The notes: generated by a model from the letters alone, not told the origin. A stretch of DNA of 64,000 nucleotides from Caballeronia sp. TF1N1 (GCF_022878925.1 NZ_CP084626.1:62001-126000); one strand, 5' to 3'. Counted from the stretch's first letter, positions 45,998-55,175 are shown. Translations and numbers: made by a program.

Positions 45998-47134
45998 TTA
46001 GCCGAGGAGCTTCAGAACCTGCTGGGGCATCGAGTTCGCTTGCGCCAGAACCGAGATACCAGCTTGTTGCAGAACCTGAGCCTTCGAGAGGTTCGCGGTT
46101 TCTTGCGCAAAGTTCGCGTCGGTGATCTGCGACTGAGCGGACGACAGGTTGGTCGACTGCGCGGTCTGGGTAGCGGCAACCGAGCTGAAGCGGTTCTGCA
46201 CAGCGCCCAACTGAGCTTGCAGCGAGTTCACTGCGTCCAGTGCGTTGTCGACTGCCTCGATTGCGGACGATGCGCCGTTCGCCTTGCTGATGTCGATTTG
46301 CGACACTTGCGGCGGCGTGTTGTTCGCGGTCAGCGCGCCGACTTCGGACGTTTGAGCTGCGGTTGCCGAAGGAACGTTGGTGCTGTTCAGGCTGATGCTC
46401 GTGCTGCCTGCGGACAGACCCGTGAACACGTTCGACGAGGCGAACGAGCTGCCGAGTGCCTTGTTGTCCTGGTCGGTGAACGTGTAGCCGCCGGAGCCGT
46501 CAGCGATGACGTTGACCGACGTGATCGTTGCCGAGCTGGCAGCTGCGGATGCACCCGTGTCGCCCAGGCTCAGACCGTCGACCGTGCCGATGACCGTGCC
46601 CTTCTGCGGGTTGCTGCCGCCGAGCGACAGAGCCGAGACGTTTGCTGCCGAGCCGAGGTCGATCGTGATCGACTGGCCGACGTTCGCGCCAACCTGGAAC
46701 GTCTTGCTGCCGGCGGTGCCGTCGAGCAGGTTCGTGCCGTTGAACGTGGTTTGCGACGAGATACGGTTGATTTCGCTGATACGCTGCGTCACTTCTTGTT
46801 GCAGCGAGGTCTTGTCAGCCGTCGACAGCGAGCCGCTCGATGCTTGCACGGCCAACTGACGGATACGCTGAAGGTTGTCCGTGATCTGCGACAGACCGCT
46901 CGAAGCCGTCTGAACCATCGACACGCCGTCGTTCGCGTTCGAAACGCCTTGGTTCAGGCCGTTGATCTGCGAGGTCATGCGCGAAGCGATTGCGAGGCCA
47001 GCTGCGTCGTCTGCTGCGCTGTTGATGCGCTTGCCCGACGAAAGACGCGTGATTGCCGACGACAGTGCGCTTTGCGTGCCGTTCAGGTTTTGCTGAGCGA
47101 CCAGCGAGTTGATGTTGCTATTGATACCGATCAT
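45998..47134 (-). CDS. fliC: Flagellin
   Basis: A 378-residue flagellin that polymerises into the filament. The N-terminal D0/D1 region reads MIGINSNINSLVAQQNLNG, LSSGKRINSAADDAAGLAIA and NDGVSMVQTASSGLSQITDN. The C-terminal ITDANFAQETANLSKAQVLQ and LAQANSMPQQVLKLLG complete the coiled core. The variable middle (about residues 170-300) is short and rich in Ser/Thr, offering O-glycosylation sites for the transferase gene next door. A sigma-28 promoter lies upstream. Confidence 0.97.
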   Translation of the reverse strand: MIGINSNINSLVAQQNLNGTQSALSSAITRLSSGKRINSAADDAAGLAIASRMTSQINGLNQGVSNANDGVSMVQTASSGLSQITDNLQRIRQLAVQASSGSLSTADKTSLQQEVTQRISEINRISSQTTFNGTNLLDGTAGSKTFQVGANVGQSITIDLGSAANVSALSLGGSNPQKGTVIGTVDGLSLGDTGASAAASSATITSVNVIADGSGGYTFTDQDNKALGSSFASSNVFTGLSAGSTSISLNSTNVPSATAAQTSEVGALTANNTPPQVSQIDISKANGASSAIEAVDNALDAVNSLQAQLGAVQNRFSSVAATQTAQSTNLSSAQSQITDANFAQETANLSKAQVLQQAGISVLAQANSMPQQVLKLLG

Positions 47135-47232
47135 TTTGTTTCTCCGATGAGGCCTGGCGCATTTATCTGAGTTGATAACGCCATCGTTTGGCGGAAGCGT
47201 CCGTCGTTTGTTTGTTTGGCCGCTTGTTTAGG

Positions 47233-47259
47233 TTTTCGGCCCGTGCTAGGCAAACTTTA
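47233..47259 (-). promoter_or_regulatory. Sigma-28 (FliA) promoter of fliC
   Basis: On the minus strand the sequence reads TAAA, 15 bases, GCCGAAAA, an exact match to the flagellar class 3 sigma-28 consensus. The -10 box lies about 100 bases before the fliC start codon. Confidence 0.9.
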
Positions 47260-47409
47260 GTGCTCGATTCGATTTGCCTGATAAATACCTGGAAATCCGT
47301 GCTAAAGCTTGCCCAGCGGGGCTCTGCTGCCGATGCTCGCGGTTTTTGAATGCCCCGTCTGAGAGCTTTAACGGCAGACGCAGCGACTTCTTTCGTTAAA
47401 AAATTCGCT

Positions 47410-49650
47410 TCAGACGTCGAACGTGGCCGCAGCCTTGCCGGCGCACCAGCGCTGCCACATCTGGCGCATGCTGGCGGAGAGCGCGCGGGCCACCGTGTCG
47501 GGCTGGAACCCCGGCGACTGCAGGCAGCGCTCGCGCATGCCGGCGCGGATCTGCGCGAGTTCTTCGACCCGGCCCGCCCATTCGATGCCCTTCGCGACGA
47601 AGTCCGCGCGGTCGCGAGCCACGAAGTCGCCGAGGCCCGTGTTGGAAAGCACCGACGTGCTGCCTCGGCTCGCGATCAGTTCGCCGGGCAAGGTGAGCGT
47701 GGGCACGCCCATCCACAGCGCCTGCATGGTGGTGACGCCGCCCGCGTAAGGGAACGTGTCGAGCGCGATATCGGCGTCGAGGTGATGCGCGAGATAGCGC
47801 ACGAGCGACGAGCGCTGACGAAACTCGAGCCGGCTCACATCGATTCCTTCCTTCTCGAACCAATCGATCAGAATCGTGTGGCTGTTGTCGCGCGGCACGC
47901 CTGCGATCAACATGCGCGCATCCGGCACCGCGCGCAGCAGTTCCGACCACAGCGCGATGGTGCGCGGACGCAGTTTGTTGAAGCGGTTGAAGCTGCCGAA
48001 AGTGATGTGGCCGTTGGTGAGCGCGGGCAACGCGTTGAGCGCCGGCGCATGTTCCGAGGGCTTGAAAGGCGCATACGCCGGCAGATACGCCAGCTTTTCG
48101 ACGAACTGACCGTCGATCTGTTCTTCAGGCACATAGTGGCGATCGCCGATGTAGTAATCCATCGCGGTCATGCCGGTCGTGCCGAGATAGCCCATCCACG
48201 TCGCCTGGATCGGCGCGGGTTTGCGCGCGAAAGTCAGCAGGCGGTTATAGGCCGTGTGCCCCGAAAGATCGATCAGCACGTCGATGCCGTCCGCGCGAAT
48301 CTTGTCGGCGAGCGCGGCATCGCTATAACCCGAGACGTCGTGCCAGCGCGGCACGATATCGCGCAGCGTGCGCGTGACCTCGTCGGTCACCGAGCGGTTG
48401 TAGTACGCGTGCACCGTGACGCTGGGATCGTTTACGAGATAGCGGAACACCGGCTCGATGAAGACAGCCACCGGATGCTGGTTGTAGTCGCCCGAGACGA
48501 AGCCCACGCGAATGCAGCGGTTCGGGTCCGGCTGGTTCCGATGCTTCTTCCACGTCGATTGCAGCGGCTTCGCGCATTGCTCGGCGAAGTACAGATGCTG
48601 CTCGAAGTACGCCTTCCGGTCGATTTCTTCCTTGTGCGACAAGCAGAACAACAGGTTCTCGTGCGCGCTGTCGCAAGTTGGATCGAGTTCGATCGCGCGA
48701 CGCGAATGCTTCTCCGCGTCGTCGAACCGCGTCTGGTCCATCAGCACCACGCCGAGCGTTTCGTGCGCTTTCGCCGACAACGGCGCGAGTTCCACGGCGC
48801 GACGGCAAGCAGCTTGCGCGTCGTCGAGGCGCATCAGCGAGCGCAGCGTCACGCCGAGAATGCGGTGCGCTTCCGGATAGTTCGGGTCCTGCTCGATCAT
48901 GCGCCGGCATTCGGCTTCCGCTTCGAAGAACTTGTCGAAGAGGCGCAGGGAGTCGGCCAGGATTCGGCGAACGTCGATTCCATCCGGCTTCAATTGCAGA
49001 TAACGGCGTAGCGAGGGAATGGCCGACTGCAGGTCCATCAGGCGAACCTGGGCCACGCCCATGACTTCCCATCCCAGCAGAAAAGTGGGGAAGCGCTGCG
49101 TCAGGGTCTTCGCGAGCGCCACGGCTTCTTCGAGTCGCCCGCCATTGAAGTGCGCATGCAACTGCTGTACTTCCTGCGGCGTCGGCGTCGTGCGGCCGTT
49201 TGGCGCCGTGATGCCTTCGCGCGACTTTGTCGCATCGCGCAGTTCGGCGGCCAGTTTCTCGATTGCCGGCCCGCTCATGCCTTGCGCGACCGCGACTTCG
49301 AACACGATATTCGCCGCCGCGACCTGACCGCTGCGCGTCAGCACGTCGATATACGTAGCCCAATAGATATGCTGCGTCGGGTCCGTGCCGATCGCGGTTT
49401 CGAAGAACGGCACGGCTGCCTCGTATTGACCGCGCTGCGCCATCAGCATGCCGAGGTTGAAGTTGGCGTCGGCGTGTTGCGGCCGCGCGTCCAGAACGAG
49501 GAGATAGAGCTTCTCGGCCTCGTGCAGGTTGAGCGTCTGATGCTGCAGGATCGCGGCTTGCAGCACATCGGCGAGATCGGCCTCGAACTGCTGGTCGGCG
49601 TTCGTCGCGACGTGTGCGGGCGTTTGGTCCAGTGCTTCGAAGGTGTTCAT
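47410..49650 (-). CDS. TPR O-GlcNAc-transferase-like (SPINDLY) protein, probable flagellin glycosyltransferase
   Basis: A 746-residue cytoplasmic protein. About residues 30-350 are tandem tetratricopeptide repeats (for example ADANFNLGMLMAQRGQYEAA and SAKAHETLGVVLMDQTRFDD). The rest is a GT41/SPINDLY-type catalytic region with VRIGFVSGDYNQHPVAVF-like RVGFVSGDYNQHPVAVF, VLIDLSGHTAYNRL, YYIGDRHYVPEEQ, ITFGSFNRFNKLRPRTIALW and TFPYAGGVTTMQALWMGVPT. Position 275 bases upstream of fliC suggests it glycosylates flagellin Ser/Thr, as related enzymes do in Burkholderia. Start 49650 was preferred to 49677, which adds nine residues. A histidine-rich active site (SGH) is present, so it should be active. 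Confidence 0.88.
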   Translation of the reverse strand: MNTFEALDQTPAHVATNADQQFEADLADVLQAAILQHQTLNLHEAEKLYLLVLDARPQHADANFNLGMLMAQRGQYEAAVPFFETAIGTDPTQHIYWATYIDVLTRSGQVAAANIVFEVAVAQGMSGPAIEKLAAELRDATKSREGITAPNGRTTPTPQEVQQLHAHFNGGRLEEAVALAKTLTQRFPTFLLGWEVMGVAQVRLMDLQSAIPSLRRYLQLKPDGIDVRRILADSLRLFDKFFEAEAECRRMIEQDPNYPEAHRILGVTLRSLMRLDDAQAACRRAVELAPLSAKAHETLGVVLMDQTRFDDAEKHSRRAIELDPTCDSAHENLLFCLSHKEEIDRKAYFEQHLYFAEQCAKPLQSTWKKHRNQPDPNRCIRVGFVSGDYNQHPVAVFIEPVFRYLVNDPSVTVHAYYNRSVTDEVTRTLRDIVPRWHDVSGYSDAALADKIRADGIDVLIDLSGHTAYNRLLTFARKPAPIQATWMGYLGTTGMTAMDYYIGDRHYVPEEQIDGQFVEKLAYLPAYAPFKPSEHAPALNALPALTNGHITFGSFNRFNKLRPRTIALWSELLRAVPDARMLIAGVPRDNSHTILIDWFEKEGIDVSRLEFRQRSSLVRYLAHHLDADIALDTFPYAGGVTTMQALWMGVPTLTLPGELIASRGSTSVLSNTGLGDFVARDRADFVAKGIEWAGRVEELAQIRAGMRERCLQSPGFQPDTVARALSASMRQMWQRWCAGKAAATFDV

Positions 49651-49837
49651 GGTCTCGGCATTTCGGTAGCGTTGCACGGATTATCGAGCCGTCCACCTTG
49701 AGCCGAAGGGCGGAACTGGCGGGGAAAAACCGCTCAGTTCGGCGCTTTTGCGCGAGGCACCGAAAAGCGCGCCGAGCGCATGGGCGCGTTCCCGCGTATC
49801 CTTTTCGATCCGTACCCATCAAGCATCCGGAGCACAC

Positions 49838-50788
49838 ATGCAGACACGCACCATCGGCAAATCGGATCTCAAAGTCGCGCCGCTTTCTTTCGGCGGCAAC
49901 GTGTTCGGCTGGACCGCGGACGAGCGCACGTCGTTCTCCATCCTCGACGCATTCGTTGATCACGGCCTCAATTTCGTCGATACCGCCGACGTTTACTCCG
50001 CGTGGATCGACGGGCACCAGGGCGGCGAGTCGGAGACGATCATCGGCAAGTGGTTCAAGGAAAGCGGCAAGCGCGACAAGATCGTGCTGGCGACCAAGGT
50101 CGGCATGCTGAGCACGCGCTCGGGGCTTTCGGCCGCGAATATCGCGGCGGCGGTGGACGACTCGCTGCGGCGCCTGAAGACCGATTACATCGACGTGTAC
50201 TACTCGCATCGCGACGACGAAAACACGCCGCTCGAAGAAACGCTCGGCGCTTATCAGAAGCTCATCGCCGCAGGCAAGGTGCGCGTGATCGGCGCGTCGA
50301 ACTATTCGGGCGCGCGGGTGGAAGAGGCGCTGAAGATCTCGAAGGAGTCGGGACTGCCCGCATACGAAATCCTTCAGCCGGAATACAACCTCTACGATCG
50401 CGAAGCCTACGAGACGGATCTCGAACCGGTCGTCGATGCCAACAAGCTCGCCGTGGCGACGTACTTCAGTCTTGCAAGCGGCTTTCTGTCGGGTAAGTAT
50501 CGCTCGAAGGAAGACACGCAGGAAAAGGCGCGCGGCTCGCGTGTGGAGAAGTATCTGAACGACCGCGGTTTGAAAATTGTCGATGCGCTCGTCGAAGTCG
50601 CCAAACGCAATGACACGGCGCCCGCGACGGTCGCGCTTGCGTGGATCATCGCGCGCCCGAGCGTGACCGCGCCTATCGCCAGCGCGACGTCCGTGCAGCA
50701 ACTGGAGAGCCTTGCGGAAGCCACGCGCCTGCAACTCACGCCGGAAGATGTCAAAGCGCTCGACGAAGCCAGCGCCTGGCAAAAATAA
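49838..50788 (+). CDS. Aldo/keto reductase
   Basis: A 316-residue NADPH-dependent TIM-barrel reductase. Catalytic residues are seen in NFVDTADVYSAWIDG (Asp, Tyr), VLATKVGMLS (Lys) and DVYYSHRDDENTPLEE (His). The cofactor region ARPSVTAPIASATSVQQLE lies near the C-terminus. The physiological substrate is unknown. GGAG is seven bases before the ATG at 49838. It is the sole gene between the divergent transferase gene and rpsU. Confidence 0.9.
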   Translation: MQTRTIGKSDLKVAPLSFGGNVFGWTADERTSFSILDAFVDHGLNFVDTADVYSAWIDGHQGGESETIIGKWFKESGKRDKIVLATKVGMLSTRSGLSAANIAAAVDDSLRRLKTDYIDVYYSHRDDENTPLEETLGAYQKLIAAGKVRVIGASNYSGARVEEALKISKESGLPAYEILQPEYNLYDREAYETDLEPVVDANKLAVATYFSLASGFLSGKYRSKEDTQEKARGSRVEKYLNDRGLKIVDALVEVAKRNDTAPATVALAWIIARPSVTAPIASATSVQQLESLAEATRLQLTPEDVKALDEASAWQK

Positions 50789-51110
50789 TTCCGCTGCATC
50801 AAAGGCTTGCAGTGAACCGGGGTGTTGGCACGGGCGCGAGGTTCTGGTAACATCGCGCCCGAATCGAGAAATGTGTCCGATTTTTGCCTTTGCCGTCGAG
50901 CGTGAAAATGCTCAATGTGCAGCAGACGGCTCCAAATGCGCGTTCACGTCGTTCCAGCGAGCGCGCAACTGAATCTCAACTCTCTCTCTATTCCGGCCTC
51001 CGTGGCCGCTTTGCTCGTGTCCGCCGTGTTGGGTGGACGATCGGAGTGCCGGCGCGCGGCGGGTTTGTCCGTCGTGCAGTTAGAAATACGTTTAGCGAAA
51101 CAGGATTTAC
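50789..51110. other. Leader/intergenic region upstream of rpsU
   Basis: About 320 bases without a credible gene. A sigma-70 promoter is recognisable at 50825-50853, leaving a long untranslated leader of about 250 bases before rpsU. No structure in the leader could be proved. Confidence 0.6.
50825..50853 (+). promoter_or_regulatory. Sigma-70 promoter of rpsU
   Basis: TTGGCA (50825-50830), exactly 17 bases, then TAACAT (50848-50853), giving good matches to the -35 and -10 boxes, in the correct orientation before rpsU. It begins about 37 bases past the aldo/keto reductase stop. Confidence 0.75.
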
Positions 51111-51323
51111 ATGACCACCATTACCCTTAAAGAAAACGAGCCGTTTGATGTCGCGATTCGGCGTTTCCGTCGCACGATCGAAAAGAATGGCCTGATCGCG
51201 GAACTCCGCGAGCGCCAGTCGTACGAAAAGCCGACCACCGCGCGCAAGCGCAAGAAGGCAGCAGCCGTTTCGCGTCTGCGCAAGCGCCTGCGCAGCCAGA
51301 TGCTGCCGAAGAAGATGCACTAA
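51111..51323 (+). CDS. rpsU: 30S ribosomal protein S21
   Basis: A 70-residue ribosomal protein of the 30S platform, important for base pairing with the Shine-Dalgarno sequence. It starts [20 protein letters not shown], carries the conserved Arg/Lys-rich [20 protein letters not shown] and ends QMLPKKMH, the usual length. It is not beside dnaG or rpoD, in line with Burkholderia. Confidence 0.97.
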   Translation: MTTITLKENEPFDVAIRRFRRTIEKNGLIAELRERQSYEKPTTARKRKKAAAVSRLRKRLRSQMLPKKMH

Positions 51324-51367
51324 GCGTCTTCGCCTCGGGCCGGGTGCGAATCTGGTTCGGCAAAGGC

Positions 51368-51405
51368 AAACGGCGGTGCGACCCGTAAGGGCGCACCGCC
51401 GTTTT
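51368..51405. terminator. Strong terminator after rpsU
   Basis: A 13-bp stem, AAACGGCGGTGCG / CGCACCGCCGTTT, with an inner ACCCGTAAGGG loop, is followed by TTTGCTTT on the plus strand. It also faces the end of the convergent 125-residue gene. Confidence 0.92.
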
Positions 51406-51423
51406 GCTTTCTACCGCCGGTCT

Positions 51424-51801
51424 TTAGACGAACGCGTGACGCTTGCCGAGTACCGCGAGCCGATGTGGCCATTCCTCGACGCTCGAGTCGTCGTGAATCT
51501 GCTCCAGCTCCATCAATAGATCGATCACGTTCGGATCGTACGCATTCACATTCGACGCATACAACGCGCGCAATAGCTTGCCGTCGTGCGCGTGCCGGTA
51601 GTACGAAATTCCCACGCCTTCGAGCGCCGGGTCGTAATGCTCGTCGCGCACCAGCGAACCGATTGCGCACTTGCGCCCGTTCGCGCTGCGCAGGCGGCAG
51701 GAACCGTTGTCATCTTCCGATACCGCGCCTTGCTCCAGCAAATGCCGGCTGACGCGTTGGTAGATGTCCTTCGGACTCAACATCGTGATTGGGCTCAACA
51801 T
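51424..51801 (-). CDS. Conserved hypothetical protein, paralog of the next gene
   Basis: A 125-residue soluble protein of unknown function. Its core has DIYQRVSRHLLEQGAVSEDD, NGRKCAIGSLVRDEHYDPAL with the C-A-I-G-S motif, and NAYDPNVIDLLMELEQIHDD. The adjacent 141-residue gene is a paralog. Phage proteins with a similar CAIG-L-I-P-D/E-Y segment are known to me, but no function. Two near-identical ATGTTGAG- start sites lie 18 bases apart (51801 and 51783); I take the first. It follows the paralog by 17 bases, so they are probably one operon. Confidence 0.7.
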   Translation of the reverse strand: MLSPITMLSPKDIYQRVSRHLLEQGAVSEDDNGSCRLRSANGRKCAIGSLVRDEHYDPALEGVGISYYRHAHDGKLLRALYASNVNAYDPNVIDLLMELEQIHDDSSVEEWPHRLAVLGKRHAFV

Positions 51802-51818
51802 CTCGACACCCGAAGCGC

Positions 51819-52244
51819 TTATGCAGCCGTTTTCAGGAGCTCGGCCGACAGACCGAACTGGCGCGCGATCGAAGCAAGACGCTCGCGCCATTCCCATTTG
51901 CCGAAAACGTCATGCACGTTCTGCAGGCAGGAGAGCAACTCGACGGTGTTGGGATCGAACACGTTGATACGCGCGCGCAAGAGCGCACGCTTGAGACCCG
52001 CGACGCCTACATCCATATACGCCGGCACCACTTCGGGCGCCTTCGCGATGTAGCGAATGGGAATGCCTTCCATCGCCGTGATGTAGTCGCGCGGCTGAAT
52101 GAAGCTGCCGATCGGGCAGCCGCCGCAGTATCCGCGATACGCGCCGCCGCCGTGTGGCAGCAATGCGGCTTGTCCTTGCACGAGAAGATGCTGGACTGCG
52201 CGGTTGAAAATGTCCTGATGGGTCAGGAAGTTAAGGCTTTTCAT
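51819..52244 (-). CDS. Conserved hypothetical protein, paralog of the preceding entry
   Basis: A 141-residue protein starting MKSLNFLTHQDIFNRAVQHL. It shares the layout of its neighbour: an N-terminal helix (DIFNRAVQHLLVQGQAALLP), a C-P-I-G-S motif in YRGYCGGCPIGSFIQPRDY, and a C-terminal VFDPNTVELLSCLQNVHDVF helix. The Cys pairs suggest a metal or redox site, unproven. Length and gene order imply a tandem duplication with divergence. An in-frame start at 52364 was rejected for lack of conserved sequence. Confidence 0.7.
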   Translation of the reverse strand: MKSLNFLTHQDIFNRAVQHLLVQGQAALLPHGGGAYRGYCGGCPIGSFIQPRDYITAMEGIPIRYIAKAPEVVPAYMDVGVAGLKRALLRARINVFDPNTVELLSCLQNVHDVFGKWEWRERLASIARQFGLSAELLKTAA

Positions 52245-52685
52245 ATTCAATCTCCCCTGCGCCCCTGCGCAGCGGCCAAGCGTTGAGTAGTTCGAGCAAC
52301 CTGCACTTGCGGCACCGGAACAACGGCGTTGTTGCGACTGCTTTCCGGGTACTGCTTCGAGCATGATGGTTTTCCCGGCCTGGACGCCTGGGTCTCATAG
52401 CGTCCTTATGCTCGCGTCGGATTCTTGATTCCTTGAACGATCCGCTTACCGACAGTTATAACGGTTCGGCTCGGTAAAAAGGTGCGGTGGCGCACGCGAG
52501 GACGCCATTTTTACATGAACCGCACGTTCGTGCAGTGCGGAAGAAGCATCGGAAACCCTTATCCAGTAAGGTTTTCGCGCTGCTTCACTGCAAAAAAACG
52601 TCAGCTATAAGGATCTTCCCTTATACGTAGTTTTTGCACTCAGGCATGTTGCCAAAAAGCAAAGATTTTCCATATCGGACTGGGC
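52245..52685. other. Intergenic region, no gene seen
   Basis: About 440 bases between the paralog pair and tag, both on the minus strand. It should contain the promoter of the paralog operon and the end of the tag transcript. No hairpin or coding frame stood out. Confidence 0.45.
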
Positions 52686-53297
52686 TCATTGCTTGGTCTT
52701 GGCGGGCGCTTTCCGTTTTGTCTTGATTTTTTGCCGCGCCTGACACGTCGCCACGTGGTCGTTGACCATGCCGGTCGCCTGCATGAACGCATAGCAAATG
52801 GTCGTGCCGATGAACTTGCAGCCGTACTTCTTGAGCGCGCGGCTGAGTTCGTCCGACTCGGGCGTCGATGCTGGTGTTGGATTGACCGCGCTCCGGGGCG
52901 TGTCGATCGGCGCGTCGCCGACGAACGACCACACGAAGCTGGCGAACGACCCGTGCTCCGCCTGAATTTGCTGGACCGCGCGCGCATTGAGCACCGCCGA
53001 TTCGATCTTCATGCGGTTACGCACCACGCGCGCGTCGCCGACGATCCGCTCGATGTCCTTCGCAGTGAAGCGCGCGACTTTCTCGATATCGAAGTCCGCG
53101 AACAGCGCGCGGTAGCCCTCCCGTTTGTTGAGAATGGTCGACCACGAAAGCCCGGCTTGCGCGCCTTCGAGCACCAGCATTTCGAAGAGGTGACGATCGT
53201 CGCGGGAGGGCACGCCCCATTCGGTGTCGTGATAGTGGACCATTGCGTCCGTCGTGGCGGTCGCCCAGGAGCAGCGGGTTGCGTCGGTATCGGCCAT
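52686..53297 (-). CDS. tag: DNA-3-methyladenine glycosylase I
   Basis: A 203-residue base-excision glycosylase removing 3-methyladenine. It begins MADTDATRCSWATATTDAMV, then YHDTEWGVPSRDDRHLFEML, LEGAQAGLSWSTILNKREGY, the helix-hairpin-helix region DIERIVGDARVVRNRMKIES, and KYGCKFIGTTICYAFMQATG, where the Cys/His residues of the family zinc site lie. A Lys/Arg-rich tail follows. The start at 53297 matches the family; longer in-frame starts run into the divergent kinase promoter zone. Confidence 0.92.
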   Translation of the reverse strand: MADTDATRCSWATATTDAMVHYHDTEWGVPSRDDRHLFEMLVLEGAQAGLSWSTILNKREGYRALFADFDIEKVARFTAKDIERIVGDARVVRNRMKIESAVLNARAVQQIQAEHGSFASFVWSFVGDAPIDTPRSAVNPTPASTPESDELSRALKKYGCKFIGTTICYAFMQATGMVNDHVATCQARQKIKTKRKAPAKTKQ

Positions 53298-53406
53298 TGC
53301 GTTTCTCGGTTTTCGGATCGCGTCAGGATAGCCGAAGGGCCGCTTTCCGCCACCTCGGCCATTCGGCCAATTGGCGCGCGCCGCCAGCACCGGTAAGCTT
53401 GCGGCC

Positions 53407-54303
53407 ATGACTACCTCGACTCTTATTTCTTCTGACGGCTTTCTGCTGGGCATCGACGGCGGCGGCAGCGGCACGCGCGTGATTCTTGCCGATGCTGGCG
53501 GCGCCGAACTAGCGCGCGCGAGCGGCGGTCCCTCGGCGCTCGCGCTCGGCGTGGAGCGCGCGTGGCAGGCTATCGGCGATGCCTGCCGGCGCGCCTTCGA
53601 AAGCGCCGGTCTGCCGTTCGACTGGAACGCATGCTCGCTCGGCTGCGGTCTGGCTGGCGTCAATAACGCGGACTGGCTCGCGGGCTTTCTTGCTCACGCG
53701 CCACGCGTGCGCGCGTTGAGCGTCGAGAGCGACGCCTACACCACGGTTCTGGGCGCGCATGGAGGCGACGCGGGCGTGATCGTCGCGCTCGGTACGGGCA
53801 GCATCGCGGCATCGCTCGATGAAGCCGGTGTATGCCGAATCGCCGGCGGTTATGGCTTTCCGAGCGGCGACGAAGCCAGCGGCGCGTGGCTCGGCCTGCG
53901 CGCGGTCGTGCATCTTCAGCGCGTTCTCGACGGTCGCGCGGATGCCGACGGCTGGTCGCGCGCACTGCTCGAACGCACCGGCGCAAGCGATCGCGACAGC
54001 CTTGTCGTGTGGCTCTGCGCCGCCAATCAGACGGTGTACGCCACGCTCGCGCCGCTCGTCTTCGAGTTCCGCGATCATCCGGCGGCGGCGCGTTTGCTCG
54101 CGCAGGCCGCACGGGAGATCGAGACGCTCGTTGGCGCGCTCGATCCCGCGGGCAAGCTGCCCGTTGCGTTGTGCGGCGGACTAGCCGCGCTTTACGAGCC
54201 GTTCGTGCCTGCCGCCTTGCGCGAACGCGTGCGATCCCCGCGCGTCGATTCGGCCGCTGGCGCGTTGGAACTGGCGAGACGTGCGCATCGTCGGGCGCGA
54301 TAA
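53407..54303 (+). CDS. BadF/BadG/BcrA/BcrD ATPase-family kinase, N-acetylglucosamine kinase-like
   Basis: A 298-residue ASKHA-fold kinase. The phosphate-1 motif is LLGIDGGGSGTRVILAD, followed by GLAGVNNADW, phosphate-2 VALGTGSIAASL, GGYGFPSGDEASGAWLGLRA, and the adenosine motif ALCGGLAAL. These are typical of N-acetylglucosamine/glucosamine kinases rather than radical-activating BadF proteins, which carry an Fe-S Cys pair not seen here. The start at 53407 has no strong ribosome binding site. The HAD phosphatase gene follows by 47 bases. Confidence 0.82.
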   Translation: MTTSTLISSDGFLLGIDGGGSGTRVILADAGGAELARASGGPSALALGVERAWQAIGDACRRAFESAGLPFDWNACSLGCGLAGVNNADWLAGFLAHAPRVRALSVESDAYTTVLGAHGGDAGVIVALGTGSIAASLDEAGVCRIAGGYGFPSGDEASGAWLGLRAVVHLQRVLDGRADADGWSRALLERTGASDRDSLVVWLCAANQTVYATLAPLVFEFRDHPAAARLLAQAAREIETLVGALDPAGKLPVALCGGLAALYEPFVPAALRERVRSPRVDSAAGALELARRAHRRAR

Positions 54304-54350
54304 AATAGCCCGCTTCGCGGCAGCTTCGATCCGCTCACACAGGGCAGTTC

Positions 54351-55175
54351 ATGTACTCGGCCATTGCAACCGATCTCGACGGCACGCTTCTCAACAGCGA
54401 CCACCAGCTCGACCCCTTCACCGCGACCACCGTTCGCACGCTCGCGTCGCGCGGCGTGCCTATCGTGATCGCGACGGGGCGGCATTATCGCGACGTCGCG
54501 GGTATCCGCGATGTGCTCGGCGTCGACGCCTATCTGATCACGTCGAACGGCGCACGCGTGCACGCGCCGGGCGACGAACGCATCTACTCGCGCGATCTCG
54601 ATCCCGCCGCCGTTCGCCGTCTGGTGCAACCGGATCTCGCGGGCGGCAATGGGCGCGTGATCGTCAACCTCTTCGCCGACGACGCGTGGCTGATCGACCG
54701 CCACGCGCCGCAATTGCTCGTTTTCCATCAGGATTCGGGCTTCAAGTACGAGGTGATGGATCTGCGCGAGCACGACGGCGAGAACATCGCGAAGGTGCTG
54801 TATATCGGCGAGCCGGCCGATCTGAAAGAGACAGCGGCTAATTTGGAGCGCGAATTCGGCGACTCGCTGTACGTCACCTATTCGCTGCCCGACTGTCTCG
54901 AGGTGATGACTTCGGATGTGTCGAAGGGACGCGCGCTGCGCTACGTTTTGCAGCGACTGGATATCGATCCCGCGCAATGCGTCGCGTTTGGCGACAACAT
55001 GAACGACATCGATCTGCTCGAAACGGCGGGGCATCCGTTCATGATGAACAACGCGAATCCCGATCTCATCAAACGGCTGCCGGATGTACCGCGTATTGGC
55101 AACAATTTCGAGGCGGGTGTCGCGCATCAGTTGCGTAAGCTTTTCGGGATTCGCGACGAAATTGCGGGTGCCTGA
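54351..55175 (+). CDS. Cof-type HAD-IIB phosphatase
   Basis: A 274-residue haloacid-dehalogenase phosphatase of the Cof/YidA group. Motif I is AIATDLDGTLLNSDH with the nucleophile Asp, motif II is VIATGRHYRDVAG, the Lys is in SDVSKGRALRYVL and motif III/IV is AFGDNMNDIDLLE. A C2-type cap domain lies between. The substrate is probably a sugar phosphate or similar, which would suit the kinase upstream; this is inferred. Confidence 0.9.
   Translation: MYSAIATDLDGTLLNSDHQLDPFTATTVRTLASRGVPIVIATGRHYRDVAGIRDVLGVDAYLITSNGARVHAPGDERIYSRDLDPAAVRRLVQPDLAGGNGRVIVNLFADDAWLIDRHAPQLLVFHQDSGFKYEVMDLREHDGENIAKVLYIGEPADLKETAANLEREFGDSLYVTYSLPDCLEVMTSDVSKGRALRYVLQRLDIDPAQCVAFGDNMNDIDLLETAGHPFMMNNANPDLIKRLPDVPRIGNNFEAGVAHQLRKLFGIRDEIAGA

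Noticed and set aside
48323..50782. An 819-residue minus-strand frame spanning the OGT-like and aldo/keto reductase genes
   Set aside because: It overlaps two recognisable genes in other frames and has the low-complexity Arg-rich composition of a shadow.
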